Positions 25,997-34,545 are shown, counted from the first letter of the stretch. The stretch: DNA of 50,814 bases from Candidatus Eiseniibacteriota bacterium (GCA_025351485.1 JANXVU010000142.1:1-50814), one strand, 5' to 3'. Notes: a model not told the origin generated them from the sequence alone. Numbers and translations are program-made.

Positions 25997-26478
25997 CTCC
26001 CAAGACCAGGCGCCCGCCTCTGGAGCTGATCCCCCACATCCACCGGGCCACGCACCGCATCGGGATGTGGCTGGAGAAGAACGAGAGCCTGGGCGTGACC
26101 CAGGCGGAAGCCCACCTGCTGGCGCACCTGGCAGCCTCCGGGCCCTCCACCGTGGGAGACCTGCACCGCAGCCTGGGGCACCGCCGCTCCACCCTCACCA
26201 GCGTCCTGGACCGGCTGGAGACGCGGGCGCTGATCGTGCGCGACGTGGCCCCAGGGGACCGGCGGTCCTTCGTGGTGGCGCTCACCACCAAGGGGTCGAC
26301 GCTGGCGGAAAAAACCCTGAGGGCGCTCACGGCGATGGAAAGGGTGGTACTGCGAGAGCTCGAGAAGGCCGAGATGCTGGCAGTCACCAGCGCCTTGGAG
26401 AGGATCGGGCACACCGAAGAGACCGCCAGAGGAGCAAAGAAACGAGGCCGTCCCCAGGGGAAACGGCCTCGCGCTTAA
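25993..26478 (+). CDS. MarR family regulator with AT-hook-like tail
   Basis: A 161-aa winged-helix repressor: LGVTQAEAHLLAHLAASGPS, DLHRSLGHRRSTLTSVLDRLETRALIVRDVAPGDRRSF (recognition helix and wing) and a long C-terminal helix for dimerisation. It ends in KKRGRPQGKRPRA, an AT-hook-like basic tail with the GRP core. Its start at 25993 overlaps the SRPBCC stop. A likely operator lies upstream at 25352-25365. The last codons form the hairpin that looks like the terminator of the convergent yebC. Confidence 0.85.
   Translation: MTPKTRRPPLELIPHIHRATHRIGMWLEKNESLGVTQAEAHLLAHLAASGPSTVGDLHRSLGHRRSTLTSVLDRLETRALIVRDVAPGDRRSFVVALTTKGSTLAEKTLRALTAMERVVLRELEKAEMLAVTSALERIGHTEETARGAKKRGRPQGKRPRA
26436..26471 (-). 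terminator. YebC terminator inside the MarR reading frame
   Basis: CGAGGCCGT (26443-26451) pairs with ACGGCCTCG (26463-26471), with inner CCCC/GGGG pairing. Read on the minus strand, it starts 26 bases after the yebC stop and is followed by TTTCTTTG, so it serves yebC. The same bases encode the basic tail of MarR on the other strand. Confidence 0.65.
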
Positions 26479-26496
26479 GTCCCGGCTGCGCCGGAG

Positions 26497-27219
26497 CTAC
26501 ACCAAGTTGTGGAACACCCGCTGGACGTCCTCGTCCTGCTCCATCTTGTCCACCAGCTTGAGCACGCCCAAGGCCTGGTCTTCAGGCAACTCCACCGGCA
26601 AGGTCGGCACGTACTCTGATTCGGCGGAGATCGGTGTGATCCCCCGGTCTTCCAATGCCTTCTGCAGATGCCCGAACTCCTGGAACGCGCACCGGACCAC
26701 GATCTGGGGCTCGCCCTTTTCGCCGGTGCTCTCTCCGATCTCCTCCAACCCGAAGTCGATCAGTTCGAGTTCCATGGCGTCCATGTCGAGCCCTTCGGGC
26801 TTCAGCCGGAAGACACCCATGCGCTTGAACATGAAGCTCACGCTGCCCGTGGAGCCCATGTTGCCGCCGTACTTGCCGAAGTTCGAGCGAACATTCGCGA
26901 CCGTGCGGGTGGGATTGTCGGTGGCAGCTTCCACCAGCACCGCCACGCCGTGGGCGGCGTATCCCTCGTAGATGATTTCCTGGAAGTCCGCCTGGTCCTG
27001 GCCGGAGGCCCGCTTGATGGCGGACTCCACCTTGTCCTTGGGCATGTTGAGCGCGCGAGCGTTCTGGATCACCCGCCGAAGCGACGGGTTGTTCTCGGGG
27101 CTCGGCCCGCTCGCCTTGACGGCGATGGTGATTTCCTTGCCGATGCGCGCGAACGCCTTGGACATCTTGTCCCAGCGGGCGAACATCGTGGCTTTCCGGG
27201 TTTCGAAAATGCGTCCCAT
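26497..27219 (-). CDS. yebC: YebC/PmpR family protein
   Basis: A 240-aa cytoplasmic protein of the YebC family, DNA-binding regulators also implicated in easing ribosome stalling at proline-rich sequences. The start KRDKMSKAF-like region ([15 protein letters not shown]), [39 protein letters not shown] and [19 protein letters not shown] are all present, as is the C-terminal domain pattern [14 protein letters not shown] lies before ATG 27219. Full length. Confidence 0.93.
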   Translation of the reverse strand: MGRIFETRKATMFARWDKMSKAFARIGKEITIAVKASGPSPENNPSLRRVIQNARALNMPKDKVESAIKRASGQDQADFQEIIYEGYAAHGVAVLVEAATDNPTRTVANVRSNFGKYGGNMGSTGSVSFMFKRMGVFRLKPEGLDMDAMELELIDFGLEEIGESTGEKGEPQIVVRCAFQEFGHLQKALEDRGITPISAESEYVPTLPVELPEDQALGVLKLVDKMEQDEDVQRVFHNLV

Positions 27220-27339
27220 GATGGTTCCTGGCGAAAGAGGGTCGAAGGTCGGGTGGCTCGTTCGGATGGCCCCGATACTAGGCTACCGGGACGCGTCGGG
27301 CAAGCGGCCCGCGTATCGGTTCGGGGGCAGCGAGCGCGG

Positions 27340-27759
27340 TCAGCGCGCCGCCCGGCCACGGGTGAAAATGGAGGCGGCGATCCAGGCGGTCAGGGTGCAG
27401 AGGACCATGCCCCATATGGTGTCCACCAGGGTCATCGCCACCGGCCAGTCCTTGAGCAGGGAGAGATTGGTGAAGTCGTACGTCCCGTACACCACCAGGC
27501 CCAGCGCCGCGCCCCTCCACAGTTCGCGGCGGGATTTGAGCACCGCGGGGAGCACGAAGAGCGTGATCCCCAGTGGGAGCAGCAGGTAGACCATGAGCCC
27601 CGGTGCGATGTGTCCTGCAAGACGGCCGTCCGGCCCCCGCCGGGCGAGCGCCCCGAGTTGGCCGTCGTAGAACCGGGTCATCGTCGCGGCCAGCCAGGCG
27701 ATGTCCAGCACCACCAGGGCCAAGGCCACCGCCAGATAGTGCTTCAGGAACGCGGTCAT
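27340..27759 (-). CDS. DUF2177 family membrane protein
   Basis: A 139-aa inner-membrane protein with four helices: YLAVALALVVLDIAWLAA, APGLMVYLLLPLGITLFVL, AALGLVVYGTYDFTNLS and AMTLVDTIWGMVLCTLTA. The GLVVYGTYDFTN and DTIWGMVL motifs are typical of DUF2177. Function unknown. ATG 27759 and ATG 27765 are both possible starts; a longer frame beginning in the cupin is less likely. It lies directly past a truncated cupin gene, so the junction may be a deletion scar. Confidence 0.78.
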   Translation of the reverse strand: MTAFLKHYLAVALALVVLDIAWLAATMTRFYDGQLGALARRGPDGRLAGHIAPGLMVYLLLPLGITLFVLPAVLKSRRELWRGAALGLVVYGTYDFTNLSLLKDWPVAMTLVDTIWGMVLCTLTAWIAASIFTRGRAAR

Positions 27760-27793
27760 CGGCATCTCGCCGCGGACGGACCCGGCCACCGGG

Positions 27794-28021
27794 TCAAAGC
27801 CTTTCCACGTCACGGCCGCGAAGCTGCATCGTAAAGGAACCGTTCACGACCAGGAACATCTCGTCCTCCGCCTCGTGCGAATGCCACAGGAACGGTCCCT
27901 TGAACTTGACCAGCTTCACCATCTGGCCGTTCAGTTCCCCCACGATCCTGGGTTCGTAGTGGACGTGAAAGAGCGAGAACTTTTCGATGATGTTGACCTT
28001 TTGCGGCGTGGGCGCGACCAT
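27794..28021 (-). pseudogene. Truncated cupin-domain protein
   Basis: Starts MVAPTPQKVNIIEKFSLFHV, after AAGGAGGT, and gives 75 aa. Complete relatives with IIEKFSLF and IVGELNGQ…VKLVKFKG starts are about 110-120 aa. The first cupin motif is intact (FLWHSHEAEDEMFLVVNG, with H-x-H, E and G), but the frame stops (RGRDVERL) just before the EEGE…P-x-G-x-x-H second motif, so a metal ligand and half the barrel are missing. It probably lost its 3' end to a deletion next to DUF2177. A functional short protein cannot be ruled out. Confidence 0.65.
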
Positions 28022-28136
28022 CGGACCTCCTTGGTAGGGATCAGATCGGGGTGAGGGAAGAATAGCCCACCCGGGATTTGGACGGAACAGGCCACCGACC
28101 GGTCCGTGAAGAATTGCAGACACGCGAGGGGGACCA

Positions 28137-28937
28137 TTGGCCGCACCGAGACAGATTGCCGATTCGAAGGCCATGGGGCTGCCCGTCCGGGTGGCGCCCA
28201 AGCACCACGTGCTGGTGCGCCTTACCCACTGGGTCAACGTCCCGCTGCTGTTCGGGTTGATCGCCACCGGGCTTTCCATCTACTGGGCTTCCCCGGTGTT
28301 CAAGCACGCCGCCGCCCCTGGAACAGAAAACCGCGACTACCTGGTGGATGCCGGAAACGCCGTCTCGCGATTCCTGCACGACGACGCCGGCGTGCCGGGC
28401 GCCTGGATCTACAATCACTTCGGCCTTGGCACCGGCAGCCTGGGGGAAGCGCTCCGCCTGCACTGGGCGCTGGCCTACTTCTTCATGCTCAACGGCGTCT
28501 TCTACCTGATCGGCCTCCTGGCCGGCGGCGGATGGCGCTCGCTCCTGCCCCGGCCTTCCGATGGCCCCGGCGCGGTGGCCATGATCCGCTTCTACATGGG
28601 ATTGGTCCCGATGACCCTGATGCGCCGCCCCTGGCCGCACCCGGTGGTGAAGTCCAAGTACAACGCCCTGCAGCGGACGGCCTATTTCTCCATGCCCATC
28701 CTGGGGGCCCTGGTGGTGCTCTCCGGCTGGGCCATGCACAAGCCGGCGCAACTGGGATGGCTGGAGCGGTTGTTCGTGAACTACGACGGCGCCCGAATCG
28801 TGCACTTCGGCTGCATGCTGGCGCTGGGCTCGTTCGTGGTGCCGCACGTGGCCCTGGTCGCCGCCGACGGCTGGGATACCTTCCGATCCATGGTGGTCGG
28901 ATGGTCCAGGCGGGTGAAGGAGGGATCTCATGAGTGA
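28137..28937 (+). CDS. Cytochrome b561-type membrane subunit
   Basis: A 266-aa membrane protein of the di-haem cytochrome b561/Ni-Fe hydrogenase b-type/thiosulfate reductase group. Family landmarks are HHVLVRLTHWVNVPLLFGLIATG with the first haem His, LHWALAYFFMLNGVFYL, LQRTAYFSMPILGALVVLSGWAMHKP and VHFGCMLALGSFVVPHVALV. It would pass electrons between quinones and the molybdopterin enzyme encoded next. The proposed start TTG 28137 follows GAGGGGG; ATG 28173 is an alternative. Its end overlaps the next gene by eight bases. Confidence 0.87.
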   Translation: MAAPRQIADSKAMGLPVRVAPKHHVLVRLTHWVNVPLLFGLIATGLSIYWASPVFKHAAAPGTENRDYLVDAGNAVSRFLHDDAGVPGAWIYNHFGLGTGSLGEALRLHWALAYFFMLNGVFYLIGLLAGGGWRSLLPRPSDGPGAVAMIRFYMGLVPMTLMRRPWPHPVVKSKYNALQRTAYFSMPILGALVVLSGWAMHKPAQLGWLERLFVNYDGARIVHFGCMLALGSFVVPHVALVAADGWDTFRSMVVGWSRRVKEGSHE

Positions 28938-30069
28938 CGAGGAACGTCCCGGCCGCGAACCGGAGCAGGACCCGGCGGGGCCTCCGCACGCGCCGGAGCC
29001 GGGCTCGCCCGGGGCCCGGCAGTCGGAGGCCGGACCGGCGGAGGTGCCTGCCCCGGCGGAACAGCAGCCGGCCTCGCCGGGCGCTTCCGTGGATTCCTCC
29101 GTTGCGCCGCCCGGGCCGGAGGACGCGGAAGTCGAGGCGACGCCCTCGCAGCCCACGGAGCGCACCTCGAACGCGCCGCCGGCCCCTTCGCCCCCTCCCC
29201 TGGCCCGCAGGCCGGGACCGCTGGAGGAGCGCCCGGAAGAGATCCTCGAAGTTCCGGCGGCCCGCCTGAAAGCCCAGTCGCGCCGCGACTTCTTTCTGTT
29301 CTCCGCGGGTCTTCTCGCGACCGCCGTGGGGGCCTGGTGGCTGCTGCCGTCCCGCTCCCGGGCGCGGCTCCTGCCGCAGGCGCACGACCGGCTCGACACG
29401 CTGGCGGCCCGGGTGGGCCTCACGCGCGAGCGACGCGAACGGACCCTGAACCGCGCGCTCACCTTCGATGACGACGTGGCGGAGGCCCTGTACTCCAGGG
29501 GCCGCCGGGTGCGGGAGTACGACCGCTCGCAGGTGACGGCGGTCCCCAACAACTACAACGGCGAAACGCCGGACCCGGATTACATTCCAGGCTGGAGACT
29601 GAACGTCAGCGGCCTGGCCTCGGGCAGGACGGAGAACTTTTCCATCCAGGATCTGATGGGAAGGTTCAAGGTGCACGATCAGGTCACGCGCCTGGTTTGC
29701 GTGGAAGGCTGGAGCGCGGTGGGCTGGTGGGGCGGAATCCGCTTCGCGGATTTTCTGGAGGCCTATCCGCCGGCGCCGGGGATGAAATGGGCCTCCCTGC
29801 GCTCGTCCGTGAACCTGGACGGAAACGGCGACGAGGATCCCTACTACGTCTCCATCGACCTCGAAACAGCCCGGCACCCTCAGGCGCTGCTGGCCACCCA
29901 CCACGACGGGCGCCCCCTCACCGTGGAGCACGGCGCACCGATGCGGCTGCTGGTCCCGATGAAACTGGGGCTCAAGAACATCAAGGCCATCACCGACATC
30001 GCCTACACCGCCGAAGAGCCCGCGGACTACTGGAACGAACGGGGCTACTCCAAGTACGACGGGCTGTGA
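28930..30069 (+). CDS. Molybdopterin-dependent oxidoreductase with a long Pro-rich tail before its Tat-like segment
   Basis: A 379-aa enzyme of the sulfite-oxidase-type molybdopterin fold: NVSGLASGRTENFSIQDLM, the Moco ligand LVCVEGW (Cys257), GWWGGIRFADFLE, ASLRSSVNLDG, GAPMRLLVPMKLGLKNIK and a YWNERGYSKYDGL end. A twin-arginine-like segment SRRDFFLFSAGLLATAVGAW sits not at the N-terminus but at residues 117-136, after about 110 Pro/Glu/Ala-rich residues, so the tail is probably cytoplasmic and the segment a membrane anchor. It pairs with the preceding cytochrome b as a quinone-linked redox enzyme; substrate unknown. Confidence 0.85.
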   Translation: MSDEERPGREPEQDPAGPPHAPEPGSPGARQSEAGPAEVPAPAEQQPASPGASVDSSVAPPGPEDAEVEATPSQPTERTSNAPPAPSPPPLARRPGPLEERPEEILEVPAARLKAQSRRDFFLFSAGLLATAVGAWWLLPSRSRARLLPQAHDRLDTLAARVGLTRERRERTLNRALTFDDDVAEALYSRGRRVREYDRSQVTAVPNNYNGETPDPDYIPGWRLNVSGLASGRTENFSIQDLMGRFKVHDQVTRLVCVEGWSAVGWWGGIRFADFLEAYPPAPGMKWASLRSSVNLDGNGDEDPYYVSIDLETARHPQALLATHHDGRPLTVEHGAPMRLLVPMKLGLKNIKAITDIAYTAEEPADYWNERGYSKYDGL

Positions 30070-30102
30070 GCGTGCGAAGGGCTGGCCCGGATCGATCTTC
30101 CA

Positions 30103-30870
30103 TCAAAGCTCGATGGCCGCCCCGCCCAGGATGGCCGAACTCCGGAGGTCCTGCACGAACACCACGGCCTTGCCCTTGCCGGCCCGGATGGCCTCGGCCG
30201 GAACCAGCGTGAGGCTGCCTTCGTTCCCCCGGGTGGCCGGGACCACTTCGAACCTTCGCACCACCCCGGTGTGCTCCAGCGTGCGGCCCGAGTTCTCGCC
30301 CCGGGCCACGTGCGAAACCAGCCCCGACTCCACCAGCGCCACGCACACCAGCGCCCCATCCGTCGCCCCGGACAGGTGGTAACTCACCAGCCAGCCCTTG
30401 CCGGCACGCTTCGCCCAGGCCCGCACCTGCACCCTGGGCGCGTGCGACAGCGCCAGTTCCACGGCCCGCGCTCCACGTCCCCGGTCCGAGCCCATGAACT
30501 CTTCGGTTCCGTTCACGATCATCTGGGGCGTGTACATCTGCGCCAGGTCGAGCGCTCGCACGTAATCTTCCTGGCGGCGTGAAAAGGCGGCAGAACTGAA
30601 CGGATCCGCCCAACCCAGGTGGTTCCAGTAGTCCACGTGGAACTCCAGCGGCAGGATGCGGCGTCCGCTCCTGCGTGCCTCCTCGGCCAGGTCGGCCAGG
30701 TAGCGCTCCGCGGGCGGACAACTGGAGCAGCCCTCCGAAGAAAAAAGTTCCACCACCGCCACTCCAGGGGAATCGCCGGGAGCGGCGTCGGACGGGCGCG
30801 CCCAGGCGCCGGCCAGGGCAAAGGCCAGCGCGAAGGCGGGGGCCAGCGTTGAAACCACGTGACGGCTCAT
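30103..30870 (-). CDS. DUF1223 exported thioredoxin-like protein
   Basis: A 255-aa exported protein: signal peptide (MSRHVVSTLAPAFALAFALA), then the DUF1223 pattern VELFSSEGCSSCPPAERYLADL with a CxxC, LEFHVDYWNHLGWADPF, FSRRQEDYVRAL, MYTPQMIVNGTEEFMGS, and a C-terminal beta domain VFVQDLRSSAILGGAAIEL. Members of this family are thioredoxin-like proteins of unknown function. The start is supported by GGAG about 10 bases before ATG 30870. It converges with the molybdopterin gene, with a 33-base gap. Confidence 0.88.
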   Translation of the reverse strand: MSRHVVSTLAPAFALAFALAGAWARPSDAAPGDSPGVAVVELFSSEGCSSCPPAERYLADLAEEARRSGRRILPLEFHVDYWNHLGWADPFSSAAFSRRQEDYVRALDLAQMYTPQMIVNGTEEFMGSDRGRGARAVELALSHAPRVQVRAWAKRAGKGWLVSYHLSGATDGALVCVALVESGLVSHVARGENSGRTLEHTGVVRRFEVVPATRGNEGSLTLVPAEAIRAGKGKAVVFVQDLRSSAILGGAAIEL

Positions 30871-30968
30871 GGGAATGTCGCTCCGGGTTCGATGGACGGG
30901 GGCCTCCGCCGCCTGCGCGGACGGAACCAGACGTCGCTCCGGGGATTCTACGCGCGGCGCCCGCCCGA

Positions 30969-30997
30969 GTGACTCCGCCCCGGGATTCGCCTACAAT
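30969..30997 (+). promoter_or_regulatory. Likely leaderless promoter of the cysteine-desulfurase-like gene
   Basis: TACAAT at 30992-30997 ends seven bases before ATG 31004, with GTGACT 17 bases upstream. Transcription would begin about at the ATG, and no Shine-Dalgarno is present, so the mRNA appears leaderless. Confidence 0.5.
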
Positions 30998-31003
30998 CCC
31001 CGC

Positions 31004-32227
31004 ATGTTCAATCTCGAGTTCGTGCGCAGTCACTTCCCGGCGCTTTCAGACGACTGGGCCCTGTTGGACAACGCCGGCGGCAGCCCGCCGCTTCGCGGCG
31101 TGATCGAGCGCGTGCGCGACTACATGAGCCGCTGGCAGGTGCAGCTCGGGGCGAGCTATCCCCTCTCGGCCACCGCCACGGAAATGGTCGCGGAAGGCCA
31201 CCGCGCCATGGCCCGTCTGGTGAACGCCGGGCCCGACGAGATCGTGCTGGGCCCTTCCAGTACCATGAACGTCCGCATCCTGGCCAGGGCGCTCCTTCCG
31301 ATGTTCTCCCCGGGCGACGAGATCGTGGTGACCAACCTGGACCACGAGACCAATGTCGGGGCGTGGCGCGAGCTGGAGGCGGAGGGGCTCCGCATAAGGG
31401 AATGGCAGTTCGATTCCGGCACGCTGCGGCTGACGCTGGAAGGATTGGAACCACTGCTGAACGATCGTACCCGGCTGGTGTGCTTCACCCACTGCGCCAA
31501 CGTGGTGGGTTCCATCCACGACGCCGCCGCGATGATCCGGCGCGTCCACCAGGCCGGGGCGCTGGCGTGCGTGGACGGCGTGGCGTATGCCCCCCACCGC
31601 CGCGTGGACGTGAAGGCGCTGGACGCCGACTTCTATTTCCTCTCGATCTACAAAGTGTTCGGCCCGCACCTGGGGATGCTCTACGGAAGGCGCGAGCTGC
31701 TGCGGAAGGCGCGCGGCGTGAAGCACTTCTTCATCGGGGAAGACGAGGTGCCCTACAAGCTTGAGCCGGGGAACGTGGTGCACGAGCTGGCGGCCTCGCT
31801 GCCGGCCATTCCCGAGTACCTGCTGGCGCTGGACGAGCGGTTGTTTGGCGCGGGCGCGCTTTCCGAGCAGGCGCGATTCGACCGGGTGTTCGGGGCGATC
31901 GCCGGGCACGAGGCCTCGCTCGCCGCCCCGCTGCTGGACTTCCTGAAGACTCGCAGCGGCGTGCGCATCCTCGGGGAACGCGCGGCGGATCCCGCTCTGC
32001 GAGTCCCCACCGTGGCCTTTGTCGTGGAAGGCCGCCACTCGGGAGAGATCCCGCCGCTCCTTGACCCGCAGAAGATCGCCATCCGCTTTGGCCACTTCTA
32101 CGCGTACCGCGCGATGGAAGCGCTGGGGCTGCACGGGCGTGGTGGCGAGGTCCGGGTGAGCATGGCGCACTACAACACGCCCGCCGAGGTCGCGCGGCTC
32201 ATCGCAGCCCTGGACCGGGCGCTGTAA
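31004..32227 (+). CDS. Class V aminotransferase, cysteine-desulfurase-like (VC1184-type)
   Basis: A 407-aa PLP enzyme of the class V aminotransferase/cysteine-desulfurase-like group. Landmarks: FPALSDDWALLDNAGGSPP, HRAMARLVNAGPDEIVLGPS, DEIVVTNLDHETNVGAW, CFTHCANVVGSIHDAAAM, and the PLP lysine in FYFLSIYKVFGPHLGML (Lys217). It matches the VC1184 subfamily (TIGR01976), whose substrate is unknown. The start lies seven bases after a -10-like TACAAT, without a ribosome-binding site. It converges with msrA after 12 bases. Confidence 0.87.
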   Translation: MFNLEFVRSHFPALSDDWALLDNAGGSPPLRGVIERVRDYMSRWQVQLGASYPLSATATEMVAEGHRAMARLVNAGPDEIVLGPSSTMNVRILARALLPMFSPGDEIVVTNLDHETNVGAWRELEAEGLRIREWQFDSGTLRLTLEGLEPLLNDRTRLVCFTHCANVVGSIHDAAAMIRRVHQAGALACVDGVAYAPHRRVDVKALDADFYFLSIYKVFGPHLGMLYGRRELLRKARGVKHFFIGEDEVPYKLEPGNVVHELAASLPAIPEYLLALDERLFGAGALSEQARFDRVFGAIAGHEASLAAPLLDFLKTRSGVRILGERAADPALRVPTVAFVVEGRHSGEIPPLLDPQKIAIRFGHFYAYRAMEALGLHGRGGEVRVSMAHYNTPAEVARLIAALDRAL

Positions 32228-32239
32228 GGCAGGCCCCCG

Positions 32240-32914
32240 CTACTTCCGGTCCACGCTCCGCCCCGGCATTCCCCACAACTCCATCAGCCGGCGATCGCGC
32301 CCGCAACCCTCGCGGTAGGCGTGGTACTGAACAGGGTCCTTCTTGTAGAAATCCTGGTGGTATTCCTCTGCGGGGTAGAACTTTGTCGCTGGCACGATCT
32401 GGGTCACGATCCTGCCGCTCCAGCGCTGTTTGGCGCTCTCCAGGCGGGCCTTGGACTCCAGCGCGAGCTTCTTCTGGCCAGCATCATGATAGAAGATTGC
32501 CGAACGGTACTGGGTGCCGTGGTCGCAGAACTGGCCGCCCGCCTGGGTGGGATCGATGTTGTGCCAGTAGATGTCCAGCAGCTTGGCGTAACTGGTCCGG
32601 GTAGTGTCGTACAGCACCTCCACCGACTCGGCGTGGCCGGTGATGCCCGAGGAAACCTCTTCGTAGGTTGGGTTCTTCGTCAAGCCGCCGGTGTAGCCCG
32701 AGGTGACCGAGATCACTCCCGGCAGCCCTTCGAATGCGGTTTCCTCGCACCAGAAGCAGCCCCCGGCGAAGGCCGCGCGGGCCAGAGTGCTGGGTGAGCT
32801 CTCGGGAGCCCTGGTGGCGCCGGAACTCCCGGCAGCGCAGGCGGCCCCGGGCTGTCCCAGGGCCGCCGCGACGCCGATGACGACAAACACTGCCGATCGA
32901 AACGAGTTCATCAT
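32240..32914 (-). CDS. msrA: Exported peptide methionine sulfoxide reductase MsrA
   Basis: A 224-aa enzyme that reduces methionine-(S)-sulfoxide. Active site GGCFWCEE (Cys53 and Cys56) follows a signal peptide (MMNSFRSAVFVVIGVAAALG with cleavage near ACA-AG), so it is exported. Family landmarks VTSGYTGG, NPTYEEVSSGITGHAE, SGRIVTQI and the terminal YHQDF-Y…YREGCGRDRR are present. CAGGAG lies 10 bases before the paired ATG codons at 32914 and 32911. It converges with the aminotransferase gene. Confidence 0.95.
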   Translation of the reverse strand: MMNSFRSAVFVVIGVAAALGQPGAACAAGSSGATRAPESSPSTLARAAFAGGCFWCEETAFEGLPGVISVTSGYTGGLTKNPTYEEVSSGITGHAESVEVLYDTTRTSYAKLLDIYWHNIDPTQAGGQFCDHGTQYRSAIFYHDAGQKKLALESKARLESAKQRWSGRIVTQIVPATKFYPAEEYHQDFYKKDPVQYHAYREGCGRDRRLMELWGMPGRSVDRK

Positions 32915-33031
32915 TTTGGAAACGCTCCTGGAAATCGAAGGTGGGGCTCTGCCCGAGCGGTCATCCGACGCGCCGTGCCGATCCTACGGCCCGGCTGCCC
33001 CTCCCGTGACATCCCGGTGCGGCCGGACCCG

Positions 33032-33874
33032 CTACATCGGCCTCCGGCTGCTCTTCACCTGTGCCGGACCATTGGTGGTCACCACCCGCACCGGCGCACC
33101 ACCGGCCCCTAGTGTGTAGGTGTTCCAGCGGCCGGAGCGGAAGGCGCCCCCGTGGTCCAGCGAAATGCTGCACGGGCCCGCAATGGTCCCGGTCACCAGC
33201 CTGGCCGAATAGTCCCGCGGGATGCTGAGCGACAAGGGGCCGTTGGTGGTCTCGGCATCCAGGCCCTTGCCGTCCCACTTGGACCCGTCCAGGTCCACGC
33301 TGAGCGGACCGTTCTCGAGCCGGGCCACCACATCTCCGGCGAGGTCCTTGAGATCCATGGGGCCGTTTACCGTGGCCACGTCGATCTTTCCCTTCACCCC
33401 CTCGATCGAGACTGGGCCGTTCTGCGTCCTGACTTTCAGGTCGCTCTGCCGCGGAACGAGAAGATGAAAGACCACCGACCAGGAGCGATGATCTTCGGCG
33501 GGCGGGCCTTCCGCGCGAAGCGTGCCGCCCTCGCGCACGATCCTGACCTTGCGGGCGAGCTGGACGGCCTCGTCCTCCGTGGGCGCCTGGGCCTCGATGC
33601 GGGCCGCCACGGACACTTCGTCCTGGCTCCAGGCCTGGATCTCCGCCCCACCGTTTTCCAAGTCCACCATCGCGAGCATTGCATGGGGGTTGGCGAACGT
33701 CATGCGCTGGAGCTCACGGTGCTTCGGATGGTTCGCGTCTCCCCACCATTTGTGCATGCGCGTGCCGGGCTTCTCATGGAGCCAGGAAGTGTCTTCGTCG
33801 GCCCTGGCCATGGCCGGCAGGGTGAAGAGAATGGTCGCAAGCAGGACGAGACGCAGCGCTGGGAAGGATCGCAT
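33032..33874 (-). CDS. Exported DUF4097-like beta-repeat protein
   Basis: A 280-aa exported protein (signal peptide MRSFPALRLVLLATILFTLPAMARA). After an N-terminal region with a W-x-E…H…W-W-G segment, it carries at least five strand-turn units centred on NGP: TQNGPVSIEG, VNGPMDLKD, LENGPLSVDL, TTNGPLSLSI and TTNGPAQVKS. This is the DUF4097 parallel-beta repeat, an adhesin-like, uncharacterised family. GGAGGA lies directly before ATG 33874. Sits in a minus-strand run upstream of msrA by 117 bases. Confidence 0.85.
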   Translation of the reverse strand: MRSFPALRLVLLATILFTLPAMARADEDTSWLHEKPGTRMHKWWGDANHPKHRELQRMTFANPHAMLAMVDLENGGAEIQAWSQDEVSVAARIEAQAPTEDEAVQLARKVRIVREGGTLRAEGPPAEDHRSWSVVFHLLVPRQSDLKVRTQNGPVSIEGVKGKIDVATVNGPMDLKDLAGDVVARLENGPLSVDLDGSKWDGKGLDAETTNGPLSLSIPRDYSARLVTGTIAGPCSISLDHGGAFRSGRWNTYTLGAGGAPVRVVTTNGPAQVKSSRRPM

Positions 33875-34035
33875 GGTTCCTCCAAGTAGGAAGGGAGCGG
33901 CGAGCGCGCAGAAAAATGGCGACCGGAAGGACCGGCCGAAGGGTAGGACGGGATCGGGCGGCAGGAAGTTGCCCTGATCGCGGGGGCCGGCCCGAACTTT
34001 GAAGAAGGGTCGCGCGGCCGGACAGGGTGGACCGC

Positions 34036-34054
34036 CCGGCCCGGGGCGGGCCGG
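34036..34054. terminator. GC-only hairpin past the DinB gene
   Basis: CCGGCCCG and CGGGCCGG form a perfect 8-bp stem with loop GGG, 17 bases past the DinB stop. No T tract is seen, so its role is uncertain. Confidence 0.35.
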
Positions 34055-34071
34055 CCGCAGGCGGGTCCTCC

Positions 34072-34545
34072 CTAGGGCGCTTCCTCGATCCATCCCTGCC
34101 GGACGCAGTGGATGTAGTCCGTGTAGGCGGGCTCAAATCCGGCATTCCGGAGTTCCGAGGCCACCTGGCCCCGGTGATAGGCGGAGTGGGTGACCACGTG
34201 GAGCAGGATGTCCCTCACCGTGCTGCTCCACTCATCACCCCTGGAATTGCGGTAAAGGATCGGATGTTGCAGCTCCCTGGGGCTGAGAGCACCAAGGTAG
34301 GCGTCCCACGCCCGCCCGAGTTCCAGCAGCCCCTCCCGGATCTGCTCCGGCGTGAGGTCCGGCCACACCACCGGCTTTGCGCCCTCCGGGCGCAGCCGCT
34401 CGAGCCACAGGCGGTCCGCCCCGACCTGGTGCGCCAGGATCTTGCGCGCCCGGTCGGGGGGCGTCCTGCAGGCGATCAGGGCCCTGGCCGTTTCAAGATT
34501 GGCCCACGTGTGGTAAGCGAACAGCCGCTGGAGTTCCTGGAGCAT
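34072..34545 (-). CDS. DinB family protein
   Basis: A 157-aa four-helix-bundle protein of the DinB/DUF664 type. The metal triad pattern is visible: LFAYHTWAN at the start, HQVGADRLWLERL in the second helix, and LLHVVTHSAYHRGQVA at the third, giving the usual His ligands. These proteins are metal-dependent thiol S-transferase-like enzymes of mostly unknown substrate. GGAGGA lies just before ATG 34545, and a longer open frame is not used. It lies 28 bases downstream of the metallophosphoesterase gene. Confidence 0.88.
   Translation of the reverse strand: MLQELQRLFAYHTWANLETARALIACRTPPDRARKILAHQVGADRLWLERLRPEGAKPVVWPDLTPEQIREGLLELGRAWDAYLGALSPRELQHPILYRNSRGDEWSSTVRDILLHVVTHSAYHRGQVASELRNAGFEPAYTDYIHCVRQGWIEEAP

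Noticed and set aside
33875-34071. Small gene upstream of the DUF4097 start
   Set aside because: The extra open codons are Pro/Arg-rich and lie before a strong GGAGGA ribosome-binding site, so they are not coding.
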